DNA of 64,000 nt from Micavibrio aeruginosavorus_D (GTDB lineage: Bacteria; Pseudomonadota; Alphaproteobacteria; Micavibrionales; Micavibrionaceae), in the NCBI RefSeq assembly GCF_051245535.1, contig NZ_CP195303.1, positions 124,001 through 188,000 on the forward strand, in the 5' to 3' direction. This document shows positions 8,364-16,850 of this stretch, piece after piece. Under the pieces are notes generated by a model, which worked only from the letters and a program-made list of their open reading frames with translations, searched no databases and was not told the DNA's origin. The position numbers and the translations under genes are program-made. Within the stretch, counting starts at the first letter, position 1; each line of letters starts with the position of its first letter.

Positions 8364-8391
8364 AAAACGGGCCGTATCGCGGCCCGTTTTT
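8364..8391 (+). terminator. intrinsic terminator before gmd
   Basis: An 8-base GC-rich stem ACGGGCCG / CGGCCCGT with a 5-base loop, preceded by AAA and followed by TTTT. It separates the small-protein pair from the GDP-fucose cluster. Confidence 0.9.
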
Positions 8392-8564
8392 GCATAATTT
8401 CCGGGATTTTTGAAATCTTTGGTCCTTTTGCCTGGGAGTTTCAGAAAAATCTCGCCATTTTGGCCCTCTTCGGGCATATCTGCATACATTCGCGTGTGTA
8501 TTTTTGTTTGATTTTAAGGGGAGGCCGATGCCGCAGGATTGCGGGGGCGGGCCGGATTTCAGCC

Positions 8565-9644
8565 ATGCAAGCAAGCCCATCAGCCCTGATCACAGGGATT
8601 ACCGGACAAGACGGTGCGCATCTGGCGGAATTTTTGCTGGGGCGCGGGTATGTGGTGCATGGCGTGCGCCTTTATTCCGCGACCGATGATACGCAACGCC
8701 TGCGCGATATTCTGGATCATCCACGCTTTCACCTGCATATCGGCGATTTGAATGATGGCGGGTCGCTGGCCCGCCTGATCCGCGATTGTGCGCCCGATGA
8801 AATTTATAATCTGGCCGCGCAAAGCCATGTGCATGCAAGTTTCAAAGTGCCCGAAGCCACGGCCCAGATCAACGCGCTGGGCCCGCTGCGCCTGCTCGAG
8901 GCCATTCGTCTGCTGGGGCGCGAGCATGAGATTAAATTTTATCAGGCATCCAGTTCCGAAATGTTCGGCAATGCCCCGGCCCCGCAAAGCGAGGATACGC
9001 CCTTTGCGCCGTGCAGCCCCTATGCCGCCGCGAAACTCTACGCCTATTGGCTGGTGCGCAATTACCGCGATGCGTATGGCATGTTTGCGTGTAATGGCAT
9101 CCTGTTCAACCATGAAAGCGCATTGCGTGGCCAGGAATTTGTAACGCAGAAAATTGCGCGCGGTGTTGCGGCGCTGGCCTGCGACCGTGATGCCCCGGCA
9201 CTGGTTCTGGGCAATTTGAATTCCCGCCGCGATTGGGGCGATGCGCGTGATTATGTGCGTGGCATGTGGATGATGTTGCAACGGGATACGCCGGACGATT
9301 ACGTTCTGGGCACCGGGCAGTCCTACAGCGTGCGCGATTTTGTCAATGCGGCGTTTGAATCGGTGGGTTTTGTCCTGACATGGGCGGGCATTGGCGTGGG
9401 TGAAACCGCGCGCTGTGCCCGCACCGGGCGGTTGCTGGTCAGCATCGATCCATCCTTGTTCCGCCCGACAGAGGTGAATAATTTGATCGCCGATGCGGCC
9501 AAGGCACGGAATGCTCTGGGGTGGGTGCCGGAAACGGATTTCCAGACGCTGGTGCGCGATATGGTTGCCGCCGCGATGGACAATGTTCCGGAATCGCGCC
9601 GTGACGATGACTGGGCAAATGATAATGATGCCCGCATTGCGTAA
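8565..9644 (+). CDS. gmd: GDP-mannose 4,6-dehydratase
   Basis: Converts GDP-D-mannose to GDP-4-keto-6-deoxymannose, the first step to GDP-L-fucose. The 359 residues match the family length. Seen: NAD(P)-binding GITGQDG at 11-17, the ASSSEMFG motif at 128-135, catalytic Y153 and K157 in YAAAK, NHES at 182-185, and GNLNSRRDWGDARDYV, the usual sugar-nucleotide loop. The frame stays open upstream to 8358, but that stretch includes a terminator, so ATG 8565 is the start. It overlaps the fcl reading frame and is followed by manC, forming a GDP-fucose unit. The product is probably used for surface polysaccharide. Confidence 0.95.
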   Translation: MQASPSALITGITGQDGAHLAEFLLGRGYVVHGVRLYSATDDTQRLRDILDHPRFHLHIGDLNDGGSLARLIRDCAPDEIYNLAAQSHVHASFKVPEATAQINALGPLRLLEAIRLLGREHEIKFYQASSSEMFGNAPAPQSEDTPFAPCSPYAAAKLYAYWLVRNYRDAYGMFACNGILFNHESALRGQEFVTQKIARGVAALACDRDAPALVLGNLNSRRDWGDARDYVRGMWMMLQRDTPDDYVLGTGQSYSVRDFVNAAFESVGFVLTWAGIGVGETARCARTGRLLVSIDPSLFRPTEVNNLIADAAKARNALGWVPETDFQTLVRDMVAAAMDNVPESRRDDDWANDNDARIA

Positions 9645-10587
9645 TCTGCCGTATCGCCGGATCTGGGTTGCCGGGCACCGTGGGTTGGTGGGCGCGGCAC
9701 TGGTGCGTCATTTGCGGGATTATTACCCGGATTGTGAAATTCTGATCGCGCCGCGCGATACGCTCGATCTGCGGCGGCAGGATGAAACCGAACGCTGGAT
9801 CGCACACAACAAACCCGACGCCATTATTCTGGCGGCGGCGATGGTGGGCGGGATTGGCGCGAATGCGGCGCGCCCGGCGGATTTCCTCTATGACAATCTG
9901 GCCATTGCCACCAATGTTATTCACGCGGCGGCGGCCCAGAATGTGGGCAAGCTGCTGTTTCTCGGTTCATCCTGTATCTATCCGCGTGATTGCGCGCAGC
10001 CGATTACCGAGGATGCGTTGCTGACCGGGGCGCTGGAACCCAGCAATGAATGGTACGCGATTGCCAAGATTGCCGGGTTAAAATTGTGTCAGGCCTATCG
10101 TCGTCAGGGCGGGCATGATTTTATCGCGGCCATGCCGTGCAATCTATATGGGCCCGGCGACCGGTTCGATCTGGAGCAATCCCATGTTATTCCGGCGCTG
10201 ATGATGCGGTTTGATCATGCGCGTCGTGCGGGGGATGCGTCTGTGTCCTTGTGGGGAACGGGCCGCCCTTTGCGTGAATTTTTGTATGTTGATGATCTGG
10301 CCGATGCGCTGGTGACTCTGCTGGGGCATTATAGCGGTGAAAGCCCGGTGAATATCGGCGCGGGGACAGACATATCCATTGCCGATCTGGCCGTGAAAAT
10401 TGCGCACGTTACGGGTTATACGGGGCGTATTGCATGGGATACATCCAAACCCGATGGCACGCCGCGTAAAATCATGGATTCATCGCGCATGCGCGCGCTG
10501 GGCTGGGTCCCGCAAACCGATCTGGATGACGGGTTGGCTGCGGCGTGGGGTTGGTTTACCCGCACCCGCGATCAACGGGCGGCCTGA
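9628..10587 (+). CDS. fcl: GDP-L-fucose synthase
   Basis: An NADPH-dependent epimerase/reductase of about 319 residues that turns the Gmd product into GDP-L-fucose. Seen: the Rossmann start VAGHRGLVG, the catalytic triad S115 (LGSSCIYP), Y143 and K147 (YAIAK), the conserved QSHVIPAL segment, and REFLYVDDLADA. The frame has ATG codons at 9607, 9619, 9625 and 9628, all inside the end of gmd; I chose 9628 because it leaves the usual short lead before the Rossmann strand. The overlap with gmd implies translational coupling; manC starts 3 bases after the stop. Confidence 0.95.
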   Translation: MPALRNLPYRRIWVAGHRGLVGAALVRHLRDYYPDCEILIAPRDTLDLRRQDETERWIAHNKPDAIILAAAMVGGIGANAARPADFLYDNLAIATNVIHAAAAQNVGKLLFLGSSCIYPRDCAQPITEDALLTGALEPSNEWYAIAKIAGLKLCQAYRRQGGHDFIAAMPCNLYGPGDRFDLEQSHVIPALMMRFDHARRAGDASVSLWGTGRPLREFLYVDDLADALVTLLGHYSGESPVNIGAGTDISIADLAVKIAHVTGYTGRIAWDTSKPDGTPRKIMDSSRMRALGWVPQTDLDDGLAAAWGWFTRTRDQRAA

Positions 10588-10590
10588 TCC

Positions 10591-11457
10591 ATGTTGCACA
10601 ATATTATTCCGGTTATTTTATGCGGGGGTGTCGGGCGGCGTTTGTGGCCGTTATCGACACCGCGCCGACCCAAGCCGTTTTTGCGCGATATGTCCGGGCA
10701 ATCCTTGTTGCAACAAACATTGGATCGCGCCCGTGGTATGAAGCCCCCCGTCATCGTGTGCAATGGACAGCATGCGGACATGGTCCGGCGGAATGTGGGG
10801 GATGCGCCATCAACGCTCCTGCTGGAACCCTGTGGCCGCAATACGGCCCCGGCGATTATTGCGGCGGCCCATCATGTTCAGCGCGATGCCGGGGATGATG
10901 CCGTCATGCTGGTCATGCCCTCCGATCATTTTATGGCGGACCCAACCGCGGTGGGCCGGGCGGCGCTGACTTTATGGCCGTATCTGGACCATGACATCGT
11001 CGGCGTGTTTGGTTTACGCCCGACGCGTGCGGAAACGGGCTATGGCTATATTCAGGTGGATATTGGCGCGCATGCGCGTCCGGGGTCGCATGCGGTGCGA
11101 TCCTTTGTCGAAAAACCGGACCGGGACTTGGCACAAACCTATCTGGATCAGGGATGCTGGTGGTGGAACAGCGGTTTGTTTCTGGCGCGGGCCAAAACCA
11201 TTCTGGACCACGCACAAACCCATGCGCCTGTGATCAATATTGTGGCGCGGCGCGCGGTTGAAAACGGAAAATGGCATGACCGGGCCCTGTCCCTGTCTGT
11301 CGATTTTGCCGATTCTCCGGCGGTGTCCTTTGACAAGGCGGTGATGGAGCGAATCGGCGGCGTACGCGTGGCCGCGCTGGAAACCGTGTGGTCCGATCTG
11401 GGCACCTGGCCGGCTTTGGCCAAAAACATGTGTGCCAAGCTGTTTTCAGCCGGTTGA
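10591..11457 (+). CDS. manC: mannose-1-phosphate guanylyltransferase
   Basis: Makes GDP-mannose from mannose-1-phosphate and GTP, supplying Gmd. It has 288 residues, so only the nucleotidyltransferase domain is present; the phosphomannose isomerase domain of the bifunctional AlgA/ManC form is absent. Seen: LCGGVGRRLWPLS then KPF at residues 10-30 (nucleotide-binding loop), MPSDHF, and FVEKPD before WWWNSGLF. It is the last gene of the gmd-fcl-manC cluster. An isomerase and a phosphomannomutase must be encoded elsewhere; GlmM in this window is a related mutase but is not an obvious substitute. Confidence 0.92.
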   Translation: MLHNIIPVILCGGVGRRLWPLSTPRRPKPFLRDMSGQSLLQQTLDRARGMKPPVIVCNGQHADMVRRNVGDAPSTLLLEPCGRNTAPAIIAAAHHVQRDAGDDAVMLVMPSDHFMADPTAVGRAALTLWPYLDHDIVGVFGLRPTRAETGYGYIQVDIGAHARPGSHAVRSFVEKPDRDLAQTYLDQGCWWWNSGLFLARAKTILDHAQTHAPVINIVARRAVENGKWHDRALSLSVDFADSPAVSFDKAVMERIGGVRVAALETVWSDLGTWPALAKNMCAKLFSAG

Positions 11458-11518
11458 ATGTGCGGCGCATCATGGCGTAGTCTGGGGGCGTTGTTAAACC
11501 CTTGGAGTCGTTCTGCCG

Positions 11519-12502
11519 ATGACCACCCCGCCGGATGCGTTGTTACAGGTTGCCTTGATCCCCTATGTCTGTGGCGCGGGCGCACAAACCCCCGGGTGTG
11601 AGCAGGGGCCATTGGATTTCGAACTGCGCGGCCTGGCCGATTCGTTGCAGGCCCCCGGCCGCGATGTGTGGTGGAGCGCCGATCCCGAAACATTGTTAGC
11701 CGGACCATACGGGTCCAGCGCCCACCGCGATTTGCCGCCGCTGGGGTCGGATGAACGCAACGAGATTGTTGTGTGGCATGTGCGCGGTCTGGCCGACCGG
11801 GTCGAGGAAGATGTGCGGAGCGGGGCCTTTGTCGTGACGCTGGGGGGCGACCACAGCATGGCCGCCGGATCGATGACCGGGCTGGCCCGGGGATTGCAGA
11901 AAACGATGGGCGCGGATGTGCGGCTGGGGTTGCTCTGGCTGGATGCGCATGCGGATTTGAACACACTGGCGACCACCCCGTCCAAAGCCCTGCATGGCAT
12001 GCCGTTGTCGCAAGTTTTGGGGCTGGACACAGCGCATGATCCGTTCGGTCTTGGCCACGATGGCGTGGCCGTTGCGCCTTCACGCCTTCTCTATGCGGGA
12101 TTGCGGGATCTGGATCCCGGTGAAGTCGATTTTATCCATGCAATGAATATTCATTCATTTCCGATGCGGGATCTGGCTGGGAAAGACCTGACCGCGACGT
12201 TGATTGCGACCATGGCCGCGATGGATGTGGATGTGTGGGCCATCTCGCTGGATCTGGATGGGTTGGACCCGGCCTTTGCCCCGGCGGTGGGAACCCCGGT
12301 TTCTGGCGGATTAAACCAAGATGACGTTCTGGATGCGCTGCGGGCGGTGATGGGCCGTTTTGATGTGCGCCTGTTTGAACTGGCGGAACATAACCCGACC
12401 CTGAAGGGGGCGGGCGTTAATTATCAAAGCGCTCTGTCCACTTTGCAGCTGGTTTTGGATGGGGCCACACAGCGCTTTAAGATTCGATCCGACGCAGCGT
12501 GA
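11519..12502 (+). CDS. arginase/agmatinase family ureohydrolase
   Basis: A manganese-dependent hydrolase of 327 residues; arginase (L-arginine to ornithine and urea) is most likely, with formiminoglutamase or agmatinase possible. All six metal ligands of the family can be seen: H112 in GGDHS, D142, H144 and D146 in LDAHAD, and D245 and D247 in SLDLDGLDP. The HGMP motif after them (H159) is the arginase-type loop. The gene starts 61 bases after manC and may or may not share its transcript. Its last 26 bases overlap the end of a gene on the opposite strand. Confidence 0.88.
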   Translation: MTTPPDALLQVALIPYVCGAGAQTPGCEQGPLDFELRGLADSLQAPGRDVWWSADPETLLAGPYGSSAHRDLPPLGSDERNEIVVWHVRGLADRVEEDVRSGAFVVTLGGDHSMAAGSMTGLARGLQKTMGADVRLGLLWLDAHADLNTLATTPSKALHGMPLSQVLGLDTAHDPFGLGHDGVAVAPSRLLYAGLRDLDPGEVDFIHAMNIHSFPMRDLAGKDLTATLIATMAAMDVDVWAISLDLDGLDPAFAPAVGTPVSGGLNQDDVLDALRAVMGRFDVRLFELAEHNPTLKGAGVNYQSALSTLQLVLDGATQRFKIRSDAA

Positions 12503-12851
12503 TAAAGATGACGTTGTCGCCATCTTCGACCTTCCCCGTCATCTGGATTTTATCCCCCTTGCGCGCAAGTTTTAAAATGGCGCGATAGGTAACGGGTTGC
12601 AATGATGGCGTGCCATCAGGGTTCATCAGCGAAAAGTCGGCATTTGCATCCGTGGGGTCGGCAATGGTCACCATTTCCACTTCGTTTTCATTCAAAAGCG
12701 TAAAGGTGCTGGACCACAGGCAATTGGCGGCATCGCGGCGTTCTGTTTTGCCATCACGAATTTCCGTGACACCATCGGCGTCTATTTCCAACGGTCCTTG
12801 ATAGGAGCTGGTGGTGGTGATCAAATATTGTCCATCAAGTTCGTGGGTCAT
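12477..12851 (-). CDS. small protein of unknown function, end of XRE/EgtD-like operon
   Basis: A 124-residue beta-rich cytoplasmic protein, not recognised. It has many acidic residues and a lipocalin-like or beta-barrel-like alternation of strands (QYLITTTSSYQGPLEID, DGVTEIRDGKTERRD, YRAILKLARKGDKIQMTG). It follows the EgtD-like methyltransferase by 22 bases on the same strand and converges on the arginase gene, overlapping its 3' end by 26 bases. No function is proposed. Confidence 0.65.
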   Translation of the reverse strand: MTHELDGQYLITTTSSYQGPLEIDADGVTEIRDGKTERRDAANCLWSSTFTLLNENEVEMVTIADPTDANADFSLMNPDGTPSLQPVTYRAILKLARKGDKIQMTGKVEDGDNVIFITLRRIES

Positions 12852-12873
12852 GGTTTCGGTTTATCTCTTTGTC

Positions 12874-13884
12874 TTATGTGCTGAAAATATGCAGGGTGGG
12901 CCCGTTCGGGTGACGGTGAATTTCGGTTGTTGATATTCCAATTTCACGACCCAGCGTGTCAATCATTTGGGGGCGTGGTTTTAATGAAGCCATCATCGTC
13001 AGGCGCTGCCCTTTTTTGAGCTCAAAATTTATAGGTCTTTCATTCTTATTAAGAAGTGTAATTGTCTGGTCTTGCTTTACAACGATCCTGTGTTCAACCA
13101 TGGGGGTGCGCGGAACGATGCTGGCCTCGTAAGAAAAATAATTCGGGCCGATTTTCATTTGCCGTGCGCCATGCGCATGGTCCCGAATCACACGCATAAT
13201 GTTGATCATAAATGGTTCAAGGTGCTGATTGTAGGCGCTTAACAATGTATTGAGATCATTGTTGGCATCATATCCGATCAATATCTTTCCGTTTGGTCCC
13301 GCCAAATGCTGCAGGCCCGTCATAAAAATTTTTGTTTTCAGTCGAGGAAATGCGCTGGTCGTTCGTACGTTTTCCAGATTGGATATCAAAGACCCTGTAC
13401 ACAATACTGCGGTGTTTTCCTGAGGGGGAAAAAAATGCGCAGCAACACGAAAATCCATGGTCATATAGGACGTACGGACGCCCGCAGAATTGAAAAGATA
13501 GGAACGGTCGATCTCGCTTTTTGCGGCCTCGTTAAACTTCTGGCTCAAATCGATGAAGATGATCTCTTGCAAGCTGGGCATATATTTGAGGATGTGCATT
13601 TCCTTCTTCTTAAAACTGTCTCGGGGGCCGGGGCCAACGATAAAAGCGCGCGTGCAAAAGCGAAAATTTCGGGCCAGCGCGGCACAGTTTTTTGAAAACA
13701 GCTCAATTTCGTCGTGGTACAGGTAATAGTCCGGGTTTTCGTGAACAAATTTATTGAACAAAAACGCCCCGTCATCCAGATACGCGATACGGCCCATATG
13801 GCCGTGCTCAATCCCGCTGAACAGGTTGATAGCTGCCGCGGTAATCTCTGTTTTTTGCTCTGTGGTCAGCTTTGGGTTGGCCAT
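12874..13884 (-). CDS. EgtD-like (histidine-specific) SAM methyltransferase family protein
   Basis: A 336-residue protein that I read as a divergent member of the family of EgtD, the histidine N-alpha-methyltransferase (Methyltransf_33). The order of motifs fits: helical N-terminus with YHDEIELFSKNC, a SAM-binding-type loop VGPGPRDS at 83-90, an acidic strand end FIDLS at 110-114, a CTGSLISNLEN segment like the family GSTIGN motif, then ILIGYDANNDLNTLLSAYN, matching the LIG-D-KD---L--AYND pattern. No EgtB sulfoxide synthase lies nearby, so ergothioneine synthesis is not supported. The substrate is unknown. The gene is 13 bases after an XRE regulator and looks AT-richer than its neighbours, possibly acquired. 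Confidence 0.6.
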   Translation of the reverse strand: MANPKLTTEQKTEITAAAINLFSGIEHGHMGRIAYLDDGAFLFNKFVHENPDYYLYHDEIELFSKNCAALARNFRFCTRAFIVGPGPRDSFKKKEMHILKYMPSLQEIIFIDLSQKFNEAAKSEIDRSYLFNSAGVRTSYMTMDFRVAAHFFPPQENTAVLCTGSLISNLENVRTTSAFPRLKTKIFMTGLQHLAGPNGKILIGYDANNDLNTLLSAYNQHLEPFMINIMRVIRDHAHGARQMKIGPNYFSYEASIVPRTPMVEHRIVVKQDQTITLLNKNERPINFELKKGQRLTMMASLKPRPQMIDTLGREIGISTTEIHRHPNGPTLHIFST

Positions 13885-13897
13885 GATGCGCTTTTAT

Positions 13898-14557
13898 TTA
13901 TGCCGCAGCTTTTTCCGGTTTGTTGACGGATGTTGACCGCGCCCACATATCGGCGAATTGCATGCGATACGCGCTGGCAATCGCCGGGTAATCCATCAAA
14001 ATCACGGTGACATTGGCATCGAACAGCATGATGGCCAGTTTGTCGCCATAGACATAGAACGGAACCGATGCGAACAGCTCACTGGGGATCCAGCGATATT
14101 CGGCATAGGATTCACCGGGCACGAAATCGTCGCCCTCGCGGATCAGGATTTTGTATTTAATTTTTTTCAAGGCGCGCATCCGGTCGATGTGCGTTTGGGC
14201 ATAGGGGCCCAGATGTTTGATGAACAAACGTTCATCCACGTTGCTGACCAGAATGTCACCGGCGTAATTGCGCACGGTGCTGTAGATGTCTTCGTAAAAA
14301 TCGATCAGTCCGGCTTGGCCCGTGAACACGCGCACTTCGCCACTGCGCAGACGAATGCCGGTGGTGCCCAGAAATTCAATTCCGGCCGATTCAAACGCCT
14401 TCTGAATGGTGTGCAGGGTGTTGTTGCGGGGTGTACTTTGGTTATTTTCGATGCTACCAATAGAGGTCGCAGACAACCCGCATCGATCGGCCAGATCTTG
14501 TTGGCTCCAGTTCAATACGGCGCGCGCGCCCCGGATTTGTGCGGTGGTGATTGTCAT
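13898..14557 (-). CDS. XRE-family regulator with C-terminal sensor-like domain
   Basis: A 219-residue regulator. Residues ~1-60 form a Cro/C1 helix-turn-helix (NWSQQDLADRCGLSATSIGSIE, split around the recognition helix). Residues ~85-210 form a separate domain (FYEDIYSTVRNYAGDILVSNVDER, then KILIREGDDF and VPFYVYGDKLAIMLFD), resembling the ligand-sensing domain of TrmB-type or phospholipase-D-like regulators. It is the first gene of an operon with the EgtD-like enzyme and may control it. No ligand can be named. Confidence 0.8.
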   Translation of the reverse strand: MTITTAQIRGARAVLNWSQQDLADRCGLSATSIGSIENNQSTPRNNTLHTIQKAFESAGIEFLGTTGIRLRSGEVRVFTGQAGLIDFYEDIYSTVRNYAGDILVSNVDERLFIKHLGPYAQTHIDRMRALKKIKYKILIREGDDFVPGESYAEYRWIPSELFASVPFYVYGDKLAIMLFDANVTVILMDYPAIASAYRMQFADMWARSTSVNKPEKAAA

Positions 14558-14689
14558 TATGTGTGTCCCGGTTTAAATAATTTTGTTTTTCTTAAGTTGG
14601 CCTTGAGAATTTCGCAAGTCCTGGCTATAGCGCCTGGGCGTGGGATGCGCAACCAAAATCATTTTTCCATATACCGAATCTGTGGATTG

Positions 14690-14724
14690 AAAAAACGCCC
14701 CTGTGCGTGTCGGCAACAGGGGCG
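14690..14724 (-). terminator. intrinsic terminator of the first M3 peptidase gene
   Basis: A 9-base stem (ACAGGGGCG / CGCCCCTGT on the plus strand arms 14716-14724 and 14696-14704), read on the minus strand and ending in six T. It lies 31 bases after the peptidase stop codon. Confidence 0.85.
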
Positions 14725-14754
14725 CTTTATAACCGTCTGATTTTATTGGGTGGG

Positions 14755-16824
14755 CTACGCCACCTGACCCGAATGGATCTGGTTGGGGTCCAGCAACCCC
14801 TCACGGCGCAGCAGGGCGTCCGGGTCGGCATCCCGGCCCCGGAACCGGACATACAGCACCTGTGGGTGTTCGCTGCCGCCACGGGACAGGATTTCGGCCT
14901 TATACGCCTTGGCCGTTTTCTGGTCGTACAGCCCCTTTTCCTCGAACAGGGCAAAGGTGTCGGCGTCCAAAACTTCGGCCCATTTATAACTGTAATACCC
15001 AGCGGAATATCCGCCGGCGAACAAATGGCTGAACGCGGTCGATTGCGGCCCGGCCAGACGTGGGAACAGGGACATATCCTTCATCACGCTGTCTTCGAAC
15101 GTGGCGGTGTCCTTGATCGTGGACGGGTTGGCCGTGTGCCATGCCATGTCGAGCAGGGCGAAGCTGACTTGACGCAATCCGGCCCAGCCGCCCATGAAGT
15201 TTTTGGCATCGTTCAGTTTCTTGACCAGATCACCCGGGATTTTTTCGCCCGTTTTGTAATGCGCGGCGAACAGGTCGAGTGTTTCCGATGTATAGGCCCA
15301 GTTTTCCTGAACCTGACTTGGCAATTCAACGAAATCCCACAACACGTTGGTGCCGGCCATGGACATGTATGTCACATCCGACAACATGCCGTGAATGGCG
15401 TGGCCCATTTCATGGAACAGGGTCAGCAATTCATCAAAGGTCAGCAAGGACGGTTGGTCCTTCGCCGGTTTTGTGAAGTTGCAAACAATGGCAATGACGG
15501 GGCGGCGGACTTCACCGCGGTACAGGCCCTGATCGCGGAACGCGGTCATCCATGCGCCGTCTTTCTTGCCCGTGCGCGGGAAGAAATCGGCGTAGAATGT
15601 GCCCATGAACCGCCCGTCATCATTGTCGAACACGTCATAGGCGGTGACATCCGGGTGCCAGACAGGGTATTTGTCATTGGCGACGAAGCGCAAATTGAAC
15701 AATTTGGTGAAATGCTGGAACACGCCTTCCAACACATTATCCAACGGGAAATACGGGCGCAGATCTTCGGATGAGAATTTGAACAGATCCTGTTTCAGCT
15801 TCTCACCGTAATACGCCACATCCCATGGCTGGATCGGGTCCGGGCCGCCTGCCTTGCGGGCAAAGTCCTGCAGCATCTTCAGATCTTTTTCGGCGGCGGG
15901 CTTGTACGCGTTTTTCAGTTTGGTCAGAAACGCGCGCACTTCATCTTCGGTCCGGGCCATGCGTTGTTCCAGAACATAGGCCGCATGGTCGTTATAGCCC
16001 AGCAATTTGGCCCGTGCATCGCGTAAACCAACAATGTCCAAAACCATCTGGCTGTTGTCAAATTCATCGCCATAGGCGCGGCTGGCAAAGGCGCGCCAGA
16101 TTTTTTCGCGTAAACTCCGTTTATCGGCATATTGCACAACGGGCAGGTAGCTGGGGAAATCCAGTGTGAACAGCCACGCATCGTTGCGGCCTTTTTCTTC
16201 GGCCATTTGTTTGGCCACGGCGCGGGCTCCATCCGGAATGCCGGACAGGTCAGATTCATCCGTGATCCACAGCTCGAATTTTTCCGCCGATTTTTTGACG
16301 TTGTTGGAGAATGCCGGGCCCATGGTGGACAGGCGTTCATTCATATCGCGCAACTTGGTCTTGTCGGCATCGTTTAACAACGCGCCGCCGCGCACGAACC
16401 CTTTGTATGTTTCATCCAGCATGCGGGATTGTTCCGGGGTCAGGGACAGGCTGTCGCGCTGATCCCACACAGCCTTGACGCGGGCGAACAATTCCGGGTC
16501 CAGCGATACGTCACTGGAAAAATTCGCGCTCAGCGGGCCGATTTTATCGGACAGGGCTTGCAACCCGTCGGTGCCATTGGCGGACAGCATGTTATAAAAC
16601 ACGCCCGATGCCGCGCCCAATGTTTCCGATGCGGTTTCCAGCGCAACGATGGTGTTTTCGAATGTCGGTGCGTCTTTGTTCGCTTTGATCGCGGCAATGT
16701 TTTTGCGCGCTTCTTCGATGCCGGCTTCGACCGCGGGCAGATAATGCTCTTCCCGGATTGTATCAAAGGCCGGGGCCATGTTCGGCACAGCGGACGGGGT
16801 CAGCAACGGGTTCGTATTGGTCAT
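14755..16824 (-). CDS. M3 family metallopeptidase (oligopeptidase A / Dcp type)
   Basis: A 689-residue zinc peptidase of the thimet-oligopeptidase family, which cleaves short peptides in the cytoplasm or periplasm. The zinc motif HEMGH is at 471-475 (H471, E472, H475), with the downstream family segments VELPSQVQENW and FSHLFAGGYSAGYYSY. There is no signal peptide, so it is probably cytoplasmic. Length is normal. It follows a gene for a secreted protein by 26 bases and has a terminator just after its stop. A second M3 peptidase lies upstream on the same strand; they share motifs but differ too much to be a recent duplication. Confidence 0.92.
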   Translation of the reverse strand: MTNTNPLLTPSAVPNMAPAFDTIREEHYLPAVEAGIEEARKNIAAIKANKDAPTFENTIVALETASETLGAASGVFYNMLSANGTDGLQALSDKIGPLSANFSSDVSLDPELFARVKAVWDQRDSLSLTPEQSRMLDETYKGFVRGGALLNDADKTKLRDMNERLSTMGPAFSNNVKKSAEKFELWITDESDLSGIPDGARAVAKQMAEEKGRNDAWLFTLDFPSYLPVVQYADKRSLREKIWRAFASRAYGDEFDNSQMVLDIVGLRDARAKLLGYNDHAAYVLEQRMARTEDEVRAFLTKLKNAYKPAAEKDLKMLQDFARKAGGPDPIQPWDVAYYGEKLKQDLFKFSSEDLRPYFPLDNVLEGVFQHFTKLFNLRFVANDKYPVWHPDVTAYDVFDNDDGRFMGTFYADFFPRTGKKDGAWMTAFRDQGLYRGEVRRPVIAIVCNFTKPAKDQPSLLTFDELLTLFHEMGHAIHGMLSDVTYMSMAGTNVLWDFVELPSQVQENWAYTSETLDLFAAHYKTGEKIPGDLVKKLNDAKNFMGGWAGLRQVSFALLDMAWHTANPSTIKDTATFEDSVMKDMSLFPRLAGPQSTAFSHLFAGGYSAGYYSYKWAEVLDADTFALFEEKGLYDQKTAKAYKAEILSRGGSEHPQVLYVRFRGRDADPDALLRREGLLDPNQIHSGQVA

Positions 16825-16850
16825 TGGTGTGTACTCTTTCCTTGTGTCAG

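Noticed and set aside
8358..8564. N-terminal extension of gmd
   Set aside because: It would contain the terminator at 8364-8391, and the extra 69 residues have no family counterpart.
11148..12083. 311-codon minus-strand frame opposite manC and the arginase gene
   Set aside because: Both plus-strand genes are supported by full active-site motifs. The minus frame is Arg/Pro/Ser-rich, as expected for a shadow in GC-rich DNA.
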